Origin: Pleurodeles waltl
Lineage: Eukaryota; Chordata; Amphibia; Caudata; Salamandridae
Reading direction: 5' to 3'
NCBI RefSeq assembly: GCF_031143425.1
Contig: NC_090440.1
Coordinates: 342,553,844 to 342,617,843, forward strand
DNA length: 64,000 nt
In this document: positions 23,063-33,968 of the stretch, piece after piece
Numbering within the stretch: position 1 is the first letter of the stretch
Layout of the letters: every line of letters starts with the position of its first letter
The notes under the pieces: model-generated
What the model was told of the DNA's origin: nothing
The model's database searches: none
The model's input: only the letters and a program-made list of their open reading frames with translations
Position numbers and translations under genes: made by a program

Positions 23063-23605
23063 CCCATGCTGTCTGCTATGGTAAGCCGAAGTAAAATATC
23101 AATGACACAACAATAGACCAAAGGATAAAGAGAGTTGGCTCCTAGCCCTTTGAAGTGCTTTATTCATATAATTTTAGTAGAATTAAAAGGTCTTGCCTAA
23201 CGCCAGACCTAAAAACAAAGTCAAGCATATTCAGGAATAAGAACCTTAATATGGACTTTTACCCTTGGAAAGTATGTCTACTAGTCCACATTTGCAATAT
23301 TTGAAATCACAATATTTGCAAAAGCAACCCATCAAATAAATTATACACATTTGCGTTCTTGTTCTGCCAACTGTGAATGAATTACTGGTTGAAACTTCAT
23401 AAACTTTGTTTGGCATATCACACCAAACTTTACCAGATTCATTTTTTTCTTTTTCATAGGTGTTGTTTACATTTCTTTCATCTTCTGCAACAACTGCTTC
23501 GGCAGACTTTAAGTGCCTCATTACAAGACAGTGTGGTCCGACCGCTCCATTATGACCGTGGCGGTCCCAGTGGTTGTAATTCACCAGGGCAGCACTGCAA
23601 GCAGC
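23063..23605. repeat. Duplicated segment, copy 1 (543 bp)
   Basis: Closely matches 25,121-25,759 from CCCATGCTGTCTGCTATGG to GGGCAGCACTGCAAGCAGC, but lacks two internal pieces of the MITE present in copy 2. It sits between the two 84-bp repeats and interrupts the minus-strand frame that runs from 23,865. Confidence 0.85.
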
Positions 23606-23606
23606 A

Positions 23607-23690
23607 CCTGTAGGTCTTGTAGTTTAGACATGTCAGGGATTTTCTTGCATTTAACCTCCAAATTTATAGAAGAACACACAACCTGAGCAG
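23607..23690. repeat. 84-bp direct repeat, copy 2
   Basis: Near-identical to 22,977-23,060. Part of the minus-strand frame starting at 23,865 (peptide KCKKIPDMSKLQDLQV in both copies). Confidence 0.85.
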
Positions 23691-23865
23691 TTTCGGGGGC
23701 ATTTTCATGGAGGGAGGTCAGTATTTCTTCACATTCAACTAGAAGATTATCAGTCCTTCTCATCACAAAATTATCTGCTGCATGCTTCATGTTTTTATGT
23801 TTTTTGCTCTGCACTGTCCCAGCCCTGCCCTCTGCCACCTTTCTTTTACCCATGTGCAATATCAC
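23610..23865 (-). CDS. Unidentified basic-start ORF downstream of tandem monomers
   Basis: Starts MGKRKVAEGRAG at 23,865 and encodes a lysine-rich N-terminus, then NLLVECEEILTSLHE and KCKKIPDMSKLQDLQV. The frame leads into the 543-bp inserted segment. A second copy of its last 28 codons, at 22,977-23,060, continues into CAHEGKRKGRV and a stop near 22,852. I do not recognise the family. Its position just downstream (minus strand) of ~140-bp monomers and upstream of LINE-B ORF1 suggests retrotransposon 5' sequence, but it could be unrelated to LINE-B. Confidence 0.35.
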
Positions 23866-24029
23866 TTATCAAAAACAATAAATAGATAGTCCCTGGCAAG
23901 GCCTCCCAGATCAGTGACCCTCCTGCCAAAATACAACAGCCCATGAGGCCAATTTGGTGATGCAAAACTAATAAAAATGTTAGAGGGGTGGCCCAGCCTT
24001 CTTCGGGCTCCGACAGGCGTGGAAGGGCC

Positions 24030-24600
24030 CAGTCTTTGCCCAGACGCATCCTGCACCGTGGTGATCTTGGTAGCGCTTGTCATTGGTGCAAGTGTGAGCA
24101 TCTGGGCAAGTAAGAAGGCCACCTCCAGAGGCCAAGAGCAGTCTGGGATGTGTATTCCCCCAAGTAAACTTCAGCGCATCCCGCACAGTGGTGATCTTGG
24201 TAGCCCTTTATAGCGCTCTTTGTTGGTGCAAGTGTGAGGAGCTGGGCACGTAATATGGCCGCCTCCAGGGGCCAAGAGCCGTCTGGGATGTGTAGTCTCC
24301 CAGGCAAAGTTCAGTGCATTCTGCACAGTGGTGATCTTGGTAGCACTTTCTAGCTCTTGTCGTTGGTGTAAGTGTGAGCAGCTGGGCAAGTAAGATGTCC
24401 ACCTCCAGGGACCAAGAGTAGTCTGGGATGTGTAGTCCCCCAGGCAAAGTTCAGTGTGTCCTGCGCAGCGGTTAAATGTGTAGCACTTTATAGTGCTCTT
24501 TGTTGGTGAAAGTGTGAGCAGCTGGGCAAGTAAGATGGCCGCCTCCGAGGGCTAAGCACAGTCTGCGATGTGTAGTCCAGTAGGCAAAATTCAGTGAGGT
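24030..24600 (-). repeat. Tandem ~140-bp monomers with YY1-like motif
   Basis: About four diverged copies: the unit start GTGGTGATCTTGGTAGC recurs at about 24,059, 24,189 and 24,331, and a degenerate copy at about 24,470. Each copy has GTGTGAGCAGCTGGGCA, then (G)TAAGATGGCCGCCTCC or a variant, and CAGTCTGGGATGTGTAG. AAGATGGCCGCC contains the AAnATGGC core of YY1 sites. Such arrays act as 5' promoters in some LINEs; function here is inferred. The orientation given assumes they drive the minus-strand ORF at 23,865. Confidence 0.7.
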
Positions 24601-25120
24601 GAGACTGAAAGCAAACCAGAAAGTCAGACAAGCAGAACATACAGACTAAACTGGTTACAAGTATATCTGTAGTCATCAATTAAAATACAGACCAGCATGA
24701 CATACAGGAGGGCAGTTATAAATACACTTTGTTGTGTGCATAATCAGAGTATATGTTTATAAAGAACAGTTTCACACAGACACAATCTGGTATGCTGTGA
24801 AATATCTGCAGTCAGATAAACAAACAACACTCTAAAAGGAGCTTACAACACGTTTAGGAGGAGTAAGGGAATGGTAAAGCTGGAATGTGCCCTCTGCTCC
24901 CATCAGAGCCCATCAGGCTCTATACACCAAGGCAACACTAAAGTAATAATAAAGTAAAAACAAATACACACAAAGGCAACACTAAACTAATAAAAAATTT
25001 AAACAAAACAACTGCCATGGAAGGGAACTACCTTGTGTGTGGAAGTGATTGTTGTGAAAGAGCAAAATGCAGTCACTAAAATTAAAATTAGACAGTGGCT
25101 GAAATAGACTGATCCATTTC
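24601..25120. other. No gene recognised between monomers and duplicated segment
   Basis: A/T-rich sequence without recognisable coding motifs. The phrase AAGGCAACACTAAA with a following AATAAT/AATAAA-like A-rich stretch occurs twice (about 24,930 and 24,975), a local ~45-bp duplication. Confidence 0.4.
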
Positions 25121-25759
25121 CCCATGCTGTCTGCTATGGTAAGCCGAAGTAAAATATCAATGACACAACAATAGACCAATGAATAAAGAGAGTTGGCTCC
25201 TAGCCCTTTGAAGTGCTTTATTCATATAATTTTAGTAGAATCAAAAGGTCATGCCTAACGCCAGACCTAAAAACAAAGTCAAGCATATTCAGGAATAAGA
25301 ACCTTAATATGGACTTTTACCCTTGGAAAGTATGTCTACTAGTCCACATTTGCAATATTTGAAATCACAATATTTTCAAAAGCAACCCATCAAATAAATT
25401 ATACACATTTACGTTTTTGTTCTGCCAACTGTGAATGAATTACTGGTTGAATCTTCTTAAACTTTGTTTGGCATATCACACCAAACTTTACCAGATTCAT
25501 TTTTTTTTTCTTTTTCATAGGTGTTGTTTACATTTCTTGCAACAACACTTCGGCAACAACTGCCTCGGCAGACATTAAGGGCCTCATAACAAGGCTGGCG
25601 GTCTTCAGACCGCCAGCCTCGCGGTGGGGGTCGGACCGCCGCAGACAGGGTGGTCCGACCGCTCCTTTATGACCGTGGCGGCTCCGCCGACACTGCCAGA
25701 CTGTAGCCAGCCTGGCGGTCCAGGTGGTTCTAATTTGCCAGGGCAGCACTGCAAGCAGC
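25121..25759. repeat. Duplicated segment, copy 2 (639 bp), containing MITE left half
   Basis: Counterpart of 23,063-23,605. The extra length lies in the MITE part (25,579 onward): copy 2 has the hairpin GGCTGGCGGTCT/AGACCGCCAGCC at 25,593-25,618 and a second GC-rich stretch near 25,680-25,720 that copy 1 lacks. Confidence 0.85.
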
Positions 25760-25989
25760 GCTGCCCTGGGGATTACGAGTCCCCATCCATTAGCCTTTCC
25801 ATGGCCCCCATGCACAGCCCCATCACGCAAACAGGTGCTGCTGCACCCGGCGCACCACAACATTGCTGCCTGCTTAATTGCACTGTTTTCACCCGCTGGC
25901 CCAGCGGAACACTCCTAATATGGCAAGTAAAAGACCTCCAGTACTGGTGGTCTTTTGCCTGCAGCAGCTTTGAAGTCGTAATGAGACCC
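25579..25989. mobile_element. Harbinger MITE (411 bp)
   Basis: Ends GGGCCTCATAACAAGGCTGG and, on the other strand, GGGTCTCATTACGACTTC resemble the termini of elements A and B. Flanks TAA (25,576-25,578) and TAC (25,990-25,992), a TWA-type duplication with one mismatch. The interior is rich in GGCGG/CCGCC with a perfect 12-bp hairpin at 25,593-25,618. No coding capacity. Confidence 0.75.
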
Positions 25990-25992
25990 TAC

Positions 25993-27547
25993 ATATGGTT
26001 ACCGAACATAGCATAACATGGTGAAAACTGCAATCATCAGCTCTTCTCCATGATAATGTATGAGTACAATGCATGGAATGCTGAATTTAGCTCAGTCAAT
26101 ATGAATGTGTAGGAAGAATGCTGACATTCACTGGTGTTTGTCTGCATTTTAAGTTGAGTCAATGTGTGAAAAATAGACGTGAAGCAAATAAGTTTCAGTG
26201 GGCTTGTGTGTATCTCTGAACTGGGTAAGATTACTGCTCGCCAGTCGGGCATTAAAAAATAGTATGTTTTTTTTAATTATAGTTATATGACTGAACATTT
26301 GACTCAGGTCCTGATTCTGAAACAATAAATTAACATTTGAGTGTAGGATCCTATCTCTTATTAATTACCTAATAAGAGAGCTGTAATGGTTACCTATCAT
26401 TTCAGGCCTGCTTTTATGACATGAATCATATACTTACGGAGAGATCGACGCTGCCATCTTTTTTTTAATCTTTTTTTTTTCAGAAATGAAACTGCTGTTT
26501 TTAAAATTGTTGTTAATCGTCTAAAACAGTCTGTGCCTTGAAGATGGATAGGCTTTTATTATGAGACTGAAACGTAAGGTACGGCAGTTGTTTGTATTTT
26601 TTTATTTTGAAACTAGTTTGATACTCCTTTTACTTTACCTCATGCGAATCACATCACAAATAAGGATGAAATGCAGAGCTTTTGTCATTATACACAGAAT
26701 TGCCGCACCCTCACAACAATTTTATTTCAGAGCATTCTGCAATGAATGTTGATTTTTTTCTACGTCTTCTTAGTATTTCTTACGGATGAGTACGGTTCGA
26801 AGAAAAGTAGGTGTTACTTTCTCTTGTTTATTATCGCTCTCACACAAAGTACTTTGATTGTCCGGGAAACTTTTATTTATCTGCTTTAGTCCTCACAAAA
26901 GCGGTTTCTCGTGTGCCTTGTCTGATGAAAGTCCTCTGAAGTGTTCAAAGTGTTTTTCTGCTATTTAGATTTTTTTTCACGGGGACTCCCTTGAAGAAAA
27001 TTAAGAGTAGCGCCCACATATTTGGTTCCTCTGTTCGTGAAAGGCTGGTTTTGTCCATGGGTTTCCAGCCTGATTAAACCTTTTTCTGAAGCAGTGTCGC
27101 AGTTGTTTCTGAAGGCAGATCACATGACACTGGCCTTTTGTCTGTTGCCTTCAATAACGCTAGCCCTCTACGCTTGAAATACAGGACAGGATGTCTCCAT
27201 TCATTAAGCAAATGCCCACGAATGTGAATTGCCTTTCTTAAATTAAACGTAGGACCTGATCACCATTTTCAATGGAATGTGTGACGAACAAGTCTTGGAA
27301 GTCCACGGATCCTGTTTTGGAACGTTCTCCATATTAATCAGTAATGACTACTTCTTGATGTCTTTTAAGCAAAAGTAGAATTTACAAATAGTGCCATATT
27401 TAGATTGTAAGAAATTGTCCGTAGCATGTTTTCTACTGAAAGTGCAAAGAAGTAGGAAAGTTTTGCTTATCCAAATTATAGGCACTGGTAAGCCAAAGTC
27501 TAAATCTACTGGGGGAGCAGAGTCGGTGGAATTAAAAGCTAAGATAC
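25993..27547. other. About 1.5 kb with no recognised gene
   Basis: A/T-rich sequence with T-runs near 26,459-26,480. No RT, transposase, gag or host exon motif was recognised on either strand. Confidence 0.4.
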
Positions 27548-27550
27548 TCT

Positions 27551-27717
27551 GGGCCTGATTTAGAGTTTGGAGGATGGTTTTACTCTGTCCGACGGGACGC
27601 ATAACCCATGAGCTATATTAAAATTACATTTTATCCTAAGGAACTCCTAATATGGAGAACAGGATATCCGTCATATTGTGGCTGAGTAACCTGTCTGCCA
27701 AACTCTAAATCGGGCCC
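27551..27717. mobile_element. Short MITE (167 bp), TSD TCT
   Basis: Ends GGGCCTGATTTAGAGTTTGG and, on the other strand, GGGCCCGATTTAGAGTTTGG: a 20-bp TIR with one mismatch. Flanked by TCT at 27,548-27,550 and 27,718-27,720. Contains CAGGATATCCGTCATATTG, a relative of the MITE at 10,881. The 3-bp duplication suggests Harbinger-type transposition although TCT is not the usual TWA. Confidence 0.85.
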
Positions 27718-27760
27718 TCTGTGGTTCTTCTTAAGTTAGAGGAGAGAAATTAGAGCCTTA

Positions 27761-28389
27761 GGTGGTCATTTTGAACCTGGCGGTAAAGACCTCACTGCCG
27801 GTGGTCGCGGTAACTACTGCCAACAGGCTGGCGGTCCAGAACGCCATATAATGAAGCACATGAGAAACAGCCAGCGGCCCATCCACTCACCGCCAATTTG
27901 GGAGTACCTCTGCCGACGGTGGAGGCCATCTTCAGGCCGGCGGAAAGGCCCTAAATGCCCACCATTTTATGAGTCACCACACCGCCATCAGTTCCGGGGC
28001 AAGAACTATCGCTACGCAAAGCCTGGCGGAAACAACCCCTATAAAGGGAAACACATACCGGAGGCCCACAAAACACACTGACGCTGACACGGAGCGAGAG
28101 TTGGAAATAATGCCAGTGCCATATTTCTCCAGGACCATGACCGATGACAAAGATGACGGAAAGGGCCTCAGCCTAGCACACATGAGAGGAAAAGGGACAA
28201 TTACACCCCCACCCCCACGCACTCGCACCCCCTCCCACTGCCCCAAGCCATACATACACTACCAAAATGTACTTACCAAACACATGCAAACATATATTAG
28301 AATGAGTGCACACACCTGTGTACACCACTCCCCCACAGTGAAACGCTGCACCCCAGGACGATATTGCACCAACAGGTCTGCTGGGCACT
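27761..28389. repeat. Left terminal region of element A
   Basis: Subterminal region rich in GGCGG/CCGCC, including CTGCCAACAGGCTGGCGG near 27,816, a phrase shared with element B and the MITE at 39,388. No gene. A TTTATT at about 28,392 gives a minus-strand AATAAA that could end Myb gene 1 transcripts. Confidence 0.6.
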
Positions 28390-30901
28390 AAAATTTATTG
28401 TCTAGAAACAAAAATATCTGTCCAAACAAGGCCATAGGCCAGTCCAAATTCAAGTCCCAGAAAGGCAAATATAGGCCACACTTGACTCCTACGATGAAAA
28501 AATCTTCCACTGAGAAAGGGGCATCAATGGGGCAGCCAGGCACCTCAGGGATGAGGGGAATGGGGTGGTGGGGGTGGGGACTCAGGGTTGGTAGGGGGGG
28601 TCTTGGGCATAGGTTCTGGAGTTGGGAAGGGCTTGGGCTTTCCGTTGGAAGGAGGAGGAGTGGGCTTGGACCGGGGGATGGCAGAGGGACCAGAGTCAAC
28701 ACAGGGCTTCTTCCTCCCTGGGGAAGGGGCACGGGAATGGGAAGGGTGAAATGGGGAGGACTTTGAAGAGGAAGGAGTAGACTTGGTGGGGCCAAGGGAA
28801 CATTTAGGGATAAGATGGGGTGAGCCAGTGGGTTCAAAGAGGTGAACACAGGAGAGGAAAAGCTTTCTAGGGGCAGCAGTAGGGATTTTGGAGACAGATT
28901 TGGGAGTAGAGGTAGAGGGAGGAAGTGGTGGTACGAGGTATAGGTGTGCTGGACGTGGATGCAGGTGCCTGTTTAGTATGCTTATGTGTGGTGGATGTAT
29001 GTGGAGTGGATGAGTGTGAACGTTTGTGTGTTTTGGAAGGAGGGTGGGTGGACACAGTGGGGGAGGTGGATGTTGGTGTGTCTGCTTTGGTATGTTGGGT
29101 GTGTGCATGCATGTGGTGGGAAGTGTGGTGCTTGTGTTTCTCTGTGTGCTTCATGTGTGTTGATTTTGGTGCATGACTGTCTGTATGTGTGCTTTGGATG
29201 GATGAAGGGAGTGAGGTGCTGGAAGGGATAAAGGTGGTGGGAGGGGAGAGGGAAAGACCAGGGACACTGGCTGCCATCAAAGAGGAGGCCAGAGCCTGGA
29301 AAGATCTCTGTAGGCCAGACATGGCACAGTGAATGCCTTCCCAGAATGCATTGCACTGCTGCATCTGGGATGCCAGACCCTGGATGGCATTCACAATGGT
29401 TGTCTGCCCTACAAAAATGGTTCTCAGGCGGTCAATGGTCTCCTCAATGAGGGCAGCCGGGCTGATTGGGGCAGGAGAAGAGGTGCCTGGGGTGAAGGAG
29501 ATGCCCACTCTCCTAGGTGAGTGGGCACGGGCTACTCGGTGGGGAGCTACTGGGAGGGTGGTGATGGTATAGGGGGTGGTGGAAGATGGCAAAGAATCGG
29601 TGGGCTCAGTAGGGTCCACCACTGCCAGGGAGCTGCCATCGGAGGAGTTGTTGGAGTCATTACCTTCAGTGGTAGTCGCCTCCCCCGTGGTACTCCCCTC
29701 GTCCTCCAACCCATTGGTCCCCTTAGTGTTGGTGGATTCTGCCTCCTGGGTCCTGTGGGCTGCAGCATCCCCACTCGCCGGTCTCTCAGCTCCCTCACCA
29801 GATGATGCTAAAGCACACATGGACACAAGAACACAGAGGGGGGGACAAAAGAAGAAAGAAGTATGTCAACTCCAGGAAAAATATTCATGTTGGAGCAGAC
29901 ACACTCCCACCCATCTCAGGCACCAACCCTCAGCAGACACAATATATTATATGAATGTGCCCATGACTGGTAGGCATGATCCCCCAGTACACTACAATAC
30001 GATCCTGGCCTTCTATTCTGCTTCACTTTGCAATGGGAAACAAGGAGAGAAGATGCCAAGACAACAAATCTTCAAATCCATTAGGCCACAAGAAACCAAT
30101 AGCCCAAACAGGGGACCCATCACAGGCCTACATTCCCATCCATATCGACGTAAGGACACTATCCCATGGATGTAGAGGGGGGGCAGGACTGCAGGGGCAC
30201 ACCTATCTGTGTGCCTGGCACTACAATACATGCACCCCATAGCACCTAACTACACTTATCATAGTAGCATCACAACAGTGTTGGTACTCACCCCCTTGTT
30301 GCTGCTGTGCTGCCTTCAAGCACCCATCCAAATCCAGATAGGCCACCACCAGTATGCAGGCCATTAGGGGGGTCAGGGTCCGACGGGCATCTCTCCTGCG
30401 ATGGAAGGCCGTCCCCAACTGGGCCTCTCTGGTCTTCCGGGCCCAACACCGCAGGTCCTTCCACCGCTTTCTGCAGTGGGTGCTCCACCGTTTGTAGACC
30501 CCCAGGGCCTGCACTTCCTTGGTGATGGCTTGCCACAATCCTTTCTTCTGATGGGCGCTGACCTGCAGGGGACACACAGAGTAAAGAAACAGATGTCAGT
30601 GTTGGTGCTCCATACACAAATGCCATGCCAACCCAACCTGACATAGCCCATGGAGACATACATATAGACAATAGCCAAGCCCAAAACTGCAAGACAAACA
30701 ACAGGTAACCATTCACACTGCCAACAAAAATACCTACAAGCATCCGCCACATTCACAAAGATTCAAGGAGGACAAACAGTAACTCACCTGTTCCTCTGGC
30801 ATCCTATACAGCTTTGCATACAGGGGTAGGACCCCATCCACCAGCTTCTCCAGCTCCTCCGTGATGAAGACCGGGGCCCATTCCCCTGTAGCATGTGTCA
30901 T
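28390..30901 (-). pseudogene. Element A Myb-like gene 1 (trihelix/Myb type), three exons
   Basis: Exon 1 30,901-30,788 (MTHATGEWAPVFITEELEK; donor CAG|GTGAGT). Exon 2 30,562-30,292 (acceptor CTGCAG, donor GGG|GTGAGT). Exon 3 from 29,817 (acceptor TTTAG). Exons 1-2 form a tri-helical Myb/SANT-like domain: TEELEKLVDGVLPLYAKLY, then KKGLWQAITKEVQALG, then RWSTHCRKRWKDLRCWARK, with the R-W-x-D-L signature of helix 3. Exon 3 holds PRRVGISFTPGTS, a predicted amphipathic segment (QTTIVNAIQGLASQMQQ), then a long Ser/Thr/His/Pro-rich tail. Frameshifts occur in the tail near 28,870. Transcribed divergently from the transposase. Role inferred: binding element ends and bringing transposase to the nucleus. 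Shares exon structure and splice phases with the copy in element B. Confidence 0.78.
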
Positions 30902-31485
30902 CTCAAGGACCAGAGTCAGGACACAGCAGCAGACGCAGTGGTGTTCTTTCCTACTCGAGGTGCAGGGTTTAAGTGGCAAGGGCATGGCAAAATGGCGGAA
31001 TATACCGCAGTGGTGTGCACCGTCACTGCCGGCGGTGATCATGATTGGCCCTGCTTCCCAATTGATAACAATGGTATCCAATGATCAGGTGCACGGCGGA
31101 GAACACCGCCTACCACCATGACAACCAACGCCAGCAAAATGAGGTCACTTCCTGCACTACACTACCTCTGTGGCAGGGGGCTGTCATTTTGCATCCACCA
31201 CGCCTTCATAGTCTGGCCAGGGTCCTAGTTCATGGCTCCATTCCATCTCCCCTTCGTCGAGTACTGTTGTGATGACTGGTCCTCCTCATGGAATCATGTT
31301 GGGAATTGTGCCTACACTGTGATGCAATAAAACATACATACCTCACCACACATTGCCCTGAAGGATTAACAGGTTCTTTGTGTCTGTGTGAGGGACAATT
31401 GTGTTGCATGTACAACATGAATAGTGGGACCTTGTTATGGAAGTGTATGTCTCAACTCAATGTGTCTCTCTTCCTCCCCCTTAGG

Positions 31486-32568
31486 CACAGACACATGTGG
31501 TGAAGGAGGGCCCCATCTGTTTACAGACCCCTGGTAGATCTGGCCACCATGGAGGAACATCACATCATCATCACTTATCACCTGAATCGAGCCACAATCC
31601 TGGAACGCTGTGCACAAATGGAGCCTGTTCTGATGCAGTGAATCCGAATCCCCATGCCATACCTACAACTGTGCAGGTGCTATCTGTGATACATTTTTAA
31701 GCCACAGGTTCATTCCAAGTGACAGTGGCATGGCAGCCGCTATTTCTCAGCCAATGTTCAGCCACATCCTGTCCAAATTTTTGAATGCATTTGTGCAACA
31801 CCTGCAAAGTTATGTCCAGTTCCACCAAAGAGCTGATCTCACCACCATCAAATCAGGATTCTATGCTTTTGCATATATCCCCCATGTGATAGGCGCCATT
31901 GATGGTACCCACATAGCCCTCATACCCCCAAGAGTAAATGAACAGGTGTCCAGAAATCGTAAAAGCTTTCACTCCATGAATGTCCAATTGGTGTGTTTTG
32001 CTGATCAGTAAATTTCTCATGTCAATGCAAGGTTCCCCGGATCAGTCCATGATTCCTATGTCCTGAGAAACAACAGTTTGCCACACATGATGGGACAACT
32101 ACAGAGGGACCTATGTGAGTGTGTATGACACTGTACTAGTGACATACCTGACAGGCAGGCTGCATACAAGTAGTAAGTGTGTGTATTAACCGTATTTCAC
32201 CCACTTTTCCAGGGCATTCTGGATACCCAAACATGCAATGGCTCCTGACACCTGTGAGAAATCCCAGGACAGATGCTGAACTCCATTATTATGAAGCACA
32301 TGGTCGCACTGGGCGGGTGATAGAGCGGACCATAGGACTCCTGAAGGCAAGATTTTGTTGCCTGTATCTCTCTGGAGGATCCCTGTGCTATGGCCCTGAC
32401 AAGGTGTGTCAGATAGTGGTGGCTGTGAGGAAAGCTATCCCACTTCTGGAAGATGAGGATGCTGTCCAACCACCCCTGCCACCTCAAAGGATGGATGAGA
32501 GTGATGAAGAAGAAGAGGTGGAAGACATCAACTCCAGAACCCAGCTAATCTGGCTACATTTCCAGTGA
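31486..32568 (+). pseudogene. Element A Harbinger DDE transposase, two visible exons
   Basis: Visible exons 31,486-32,114 (acceptor CCCCCTTAG; donor CTAT|GTGAGT) and 32,213-32,568 (acceptor TTTTCCAG; 98-bp intron). An upstream first exon may exist. Motifs of the DDE_Tnp_4/HARBI1 family: ITYHLNRATILERC, then GAIDGTHIALIPP (first Asp, about 31,905), RKSFHSMNVQLVC, PGSVHDSYVLRN (second Asp, about 32,050), and in exon 2 WLLTPVRNP and VIERTIGLLKARF (Glu, about 32,325), followed by an acidic C-terminus. Breaks: frameshifts near 31,640 and 31,725, stops near 31,700 and at 32,009 (TAA where the element B copy has a Tyr codon). All three catalytic acids are still encoded. The family cuts the element ends and inserts at TWA. 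Confidence 0.9.
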
Positions 32569-33069
32569 CTCTGAGGTACATTTCCTATTCTGTAAATGGG
32601 TTGCCTGCATTGTTTCTGGGAGACTTATGTACTAAGTGCTGTGGTGTCCCTTACCAGTGATGTTGCAAGTTTAAGAATGAAGTAACAGATATATGTTACA
32701 GCAATGGAATGTACAGTGTGACATACTTCAAACATCACAGTCTGTCAGACCCCCTCCTGCAATTAAAGCGTCAATATGTTGGAAACTGGCTAATACATAC
32801 ATTAACATTGCTTGCTGACATTAAATGTGGCCAGATTTTTTGTGTGTACAAGTGTATATGTTTGAAAATAAAACATACATGGACAGTGGAATAGAGTGGG
32901 CACATGATGAACAATCTTCTCTGGTACATTTCCGCAGCTGTTGGTAGCACAGGGGCAAAGTCCATGAGGCTATTGGAAGATGGTGAAATGGCAGTGGCAT
33001 GTCAACAAGGTAGCTCAGTGGCACACAAGGAAGAGAGTTCAGGGCAGAATCAATTCCTGGTGGTGGGTT
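32569..33069. other. Spacer between transposase and Myb gene 2 of element A
   Basis: Non-coding; AATAAA at about 32,867 on the plus strand is a candidate polyadenylation signal for the transposase. No other feature recognised. Confidence 0.4.
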
Positions 33070-33963
33070 TCATCTTGGCTGGTGTTTGACTGGGATGTCC
33101 TCTGGCAGTGGGCCATGTTTGCGAGGGGGTACTTGGGCTGAAGGGGAAGGGGAGCTGGTGTCCTGTGAGTCCTCTGGCAGTGCCACTACTCTAACAGCTG
33201 CTGCAGATGTTGATGGCAGGGCAGTGTTCTGGCTAGTGGAAGGAGCCTGCAGGTTGGTGGAGGATGCAGGCTGGATGTTGGCCTGGTGCTGCAGCACCCC
33301 TGCCATGGAGGCCATGGTAGCATTGAGCTGTTTCCATTGCTCCATGGCTTCCTGGTGGTGTGCTACCTGCAGCCTCTGATTCTGCTCCAGCGTGGCCAGG
33401 ATCTGGCCCATCCTGTCCTGGGAATGGCGGTATGCACCCAGGACCTCAGTAATGACTTCCTGGACAGCAGCATCCCTCCTTGGGCCCACCGCGGGCCACT
33501 GATACCCTTCCTCTGGCCATAGCCCCCTGTGCCTGTGTCCCCTGCACAGGTCTGGCAGTCCCACTTGCACTAGGCACTTCATCATCCTGTCTGGTGGTGG
33601 GTGGAGACTCGGGCCTCTGTATATGTGGGCAGCCAGTCCATGGCGTGCAAGCACTGGTGTGGGGGCGTTGGGACAGAGCTGATGGTGGTGGCTGAGTGGT
33701 AGGGGTGTCAGTGGTGTCCTGGGTGGGGCTTCTGGAAGGTGACTGCCCAGGACTATGGGATGGGCCAGGGATTTCCTCTGTGTCCAGACATCCCTCTGCA
33801 CTCTCCTGAGTGGGGCCTTCATCTTCAGGTGGAGGACTGGCACTCCTTGACGTCTCCGTCCGGGGAGCATGGGTGGTGGTACCTGTGTGTGAGAGAATAG
33901 AGATGTAGGTGTCCTGCACTTTCTTGTCCCTTGCAGCACTGGTCAGCAGTAATCGGTGGTTAC

Positions 33964-33968
33964 ATTCC
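33964..33968. repeat. LTR insertion TSD, left (ATTCC)
   Basis: ATTCC immediately before the TGTAAGGAA terminus; matches 36,587-36,591. Confidence 0.85.

Noticed and set aside
33086..33700. Plus-strand frames opposite Myb gene 2 exon 2 of element A
   Set aside because: Shadow frames of a Pro/Ser-rich coding exon on the minus strand.
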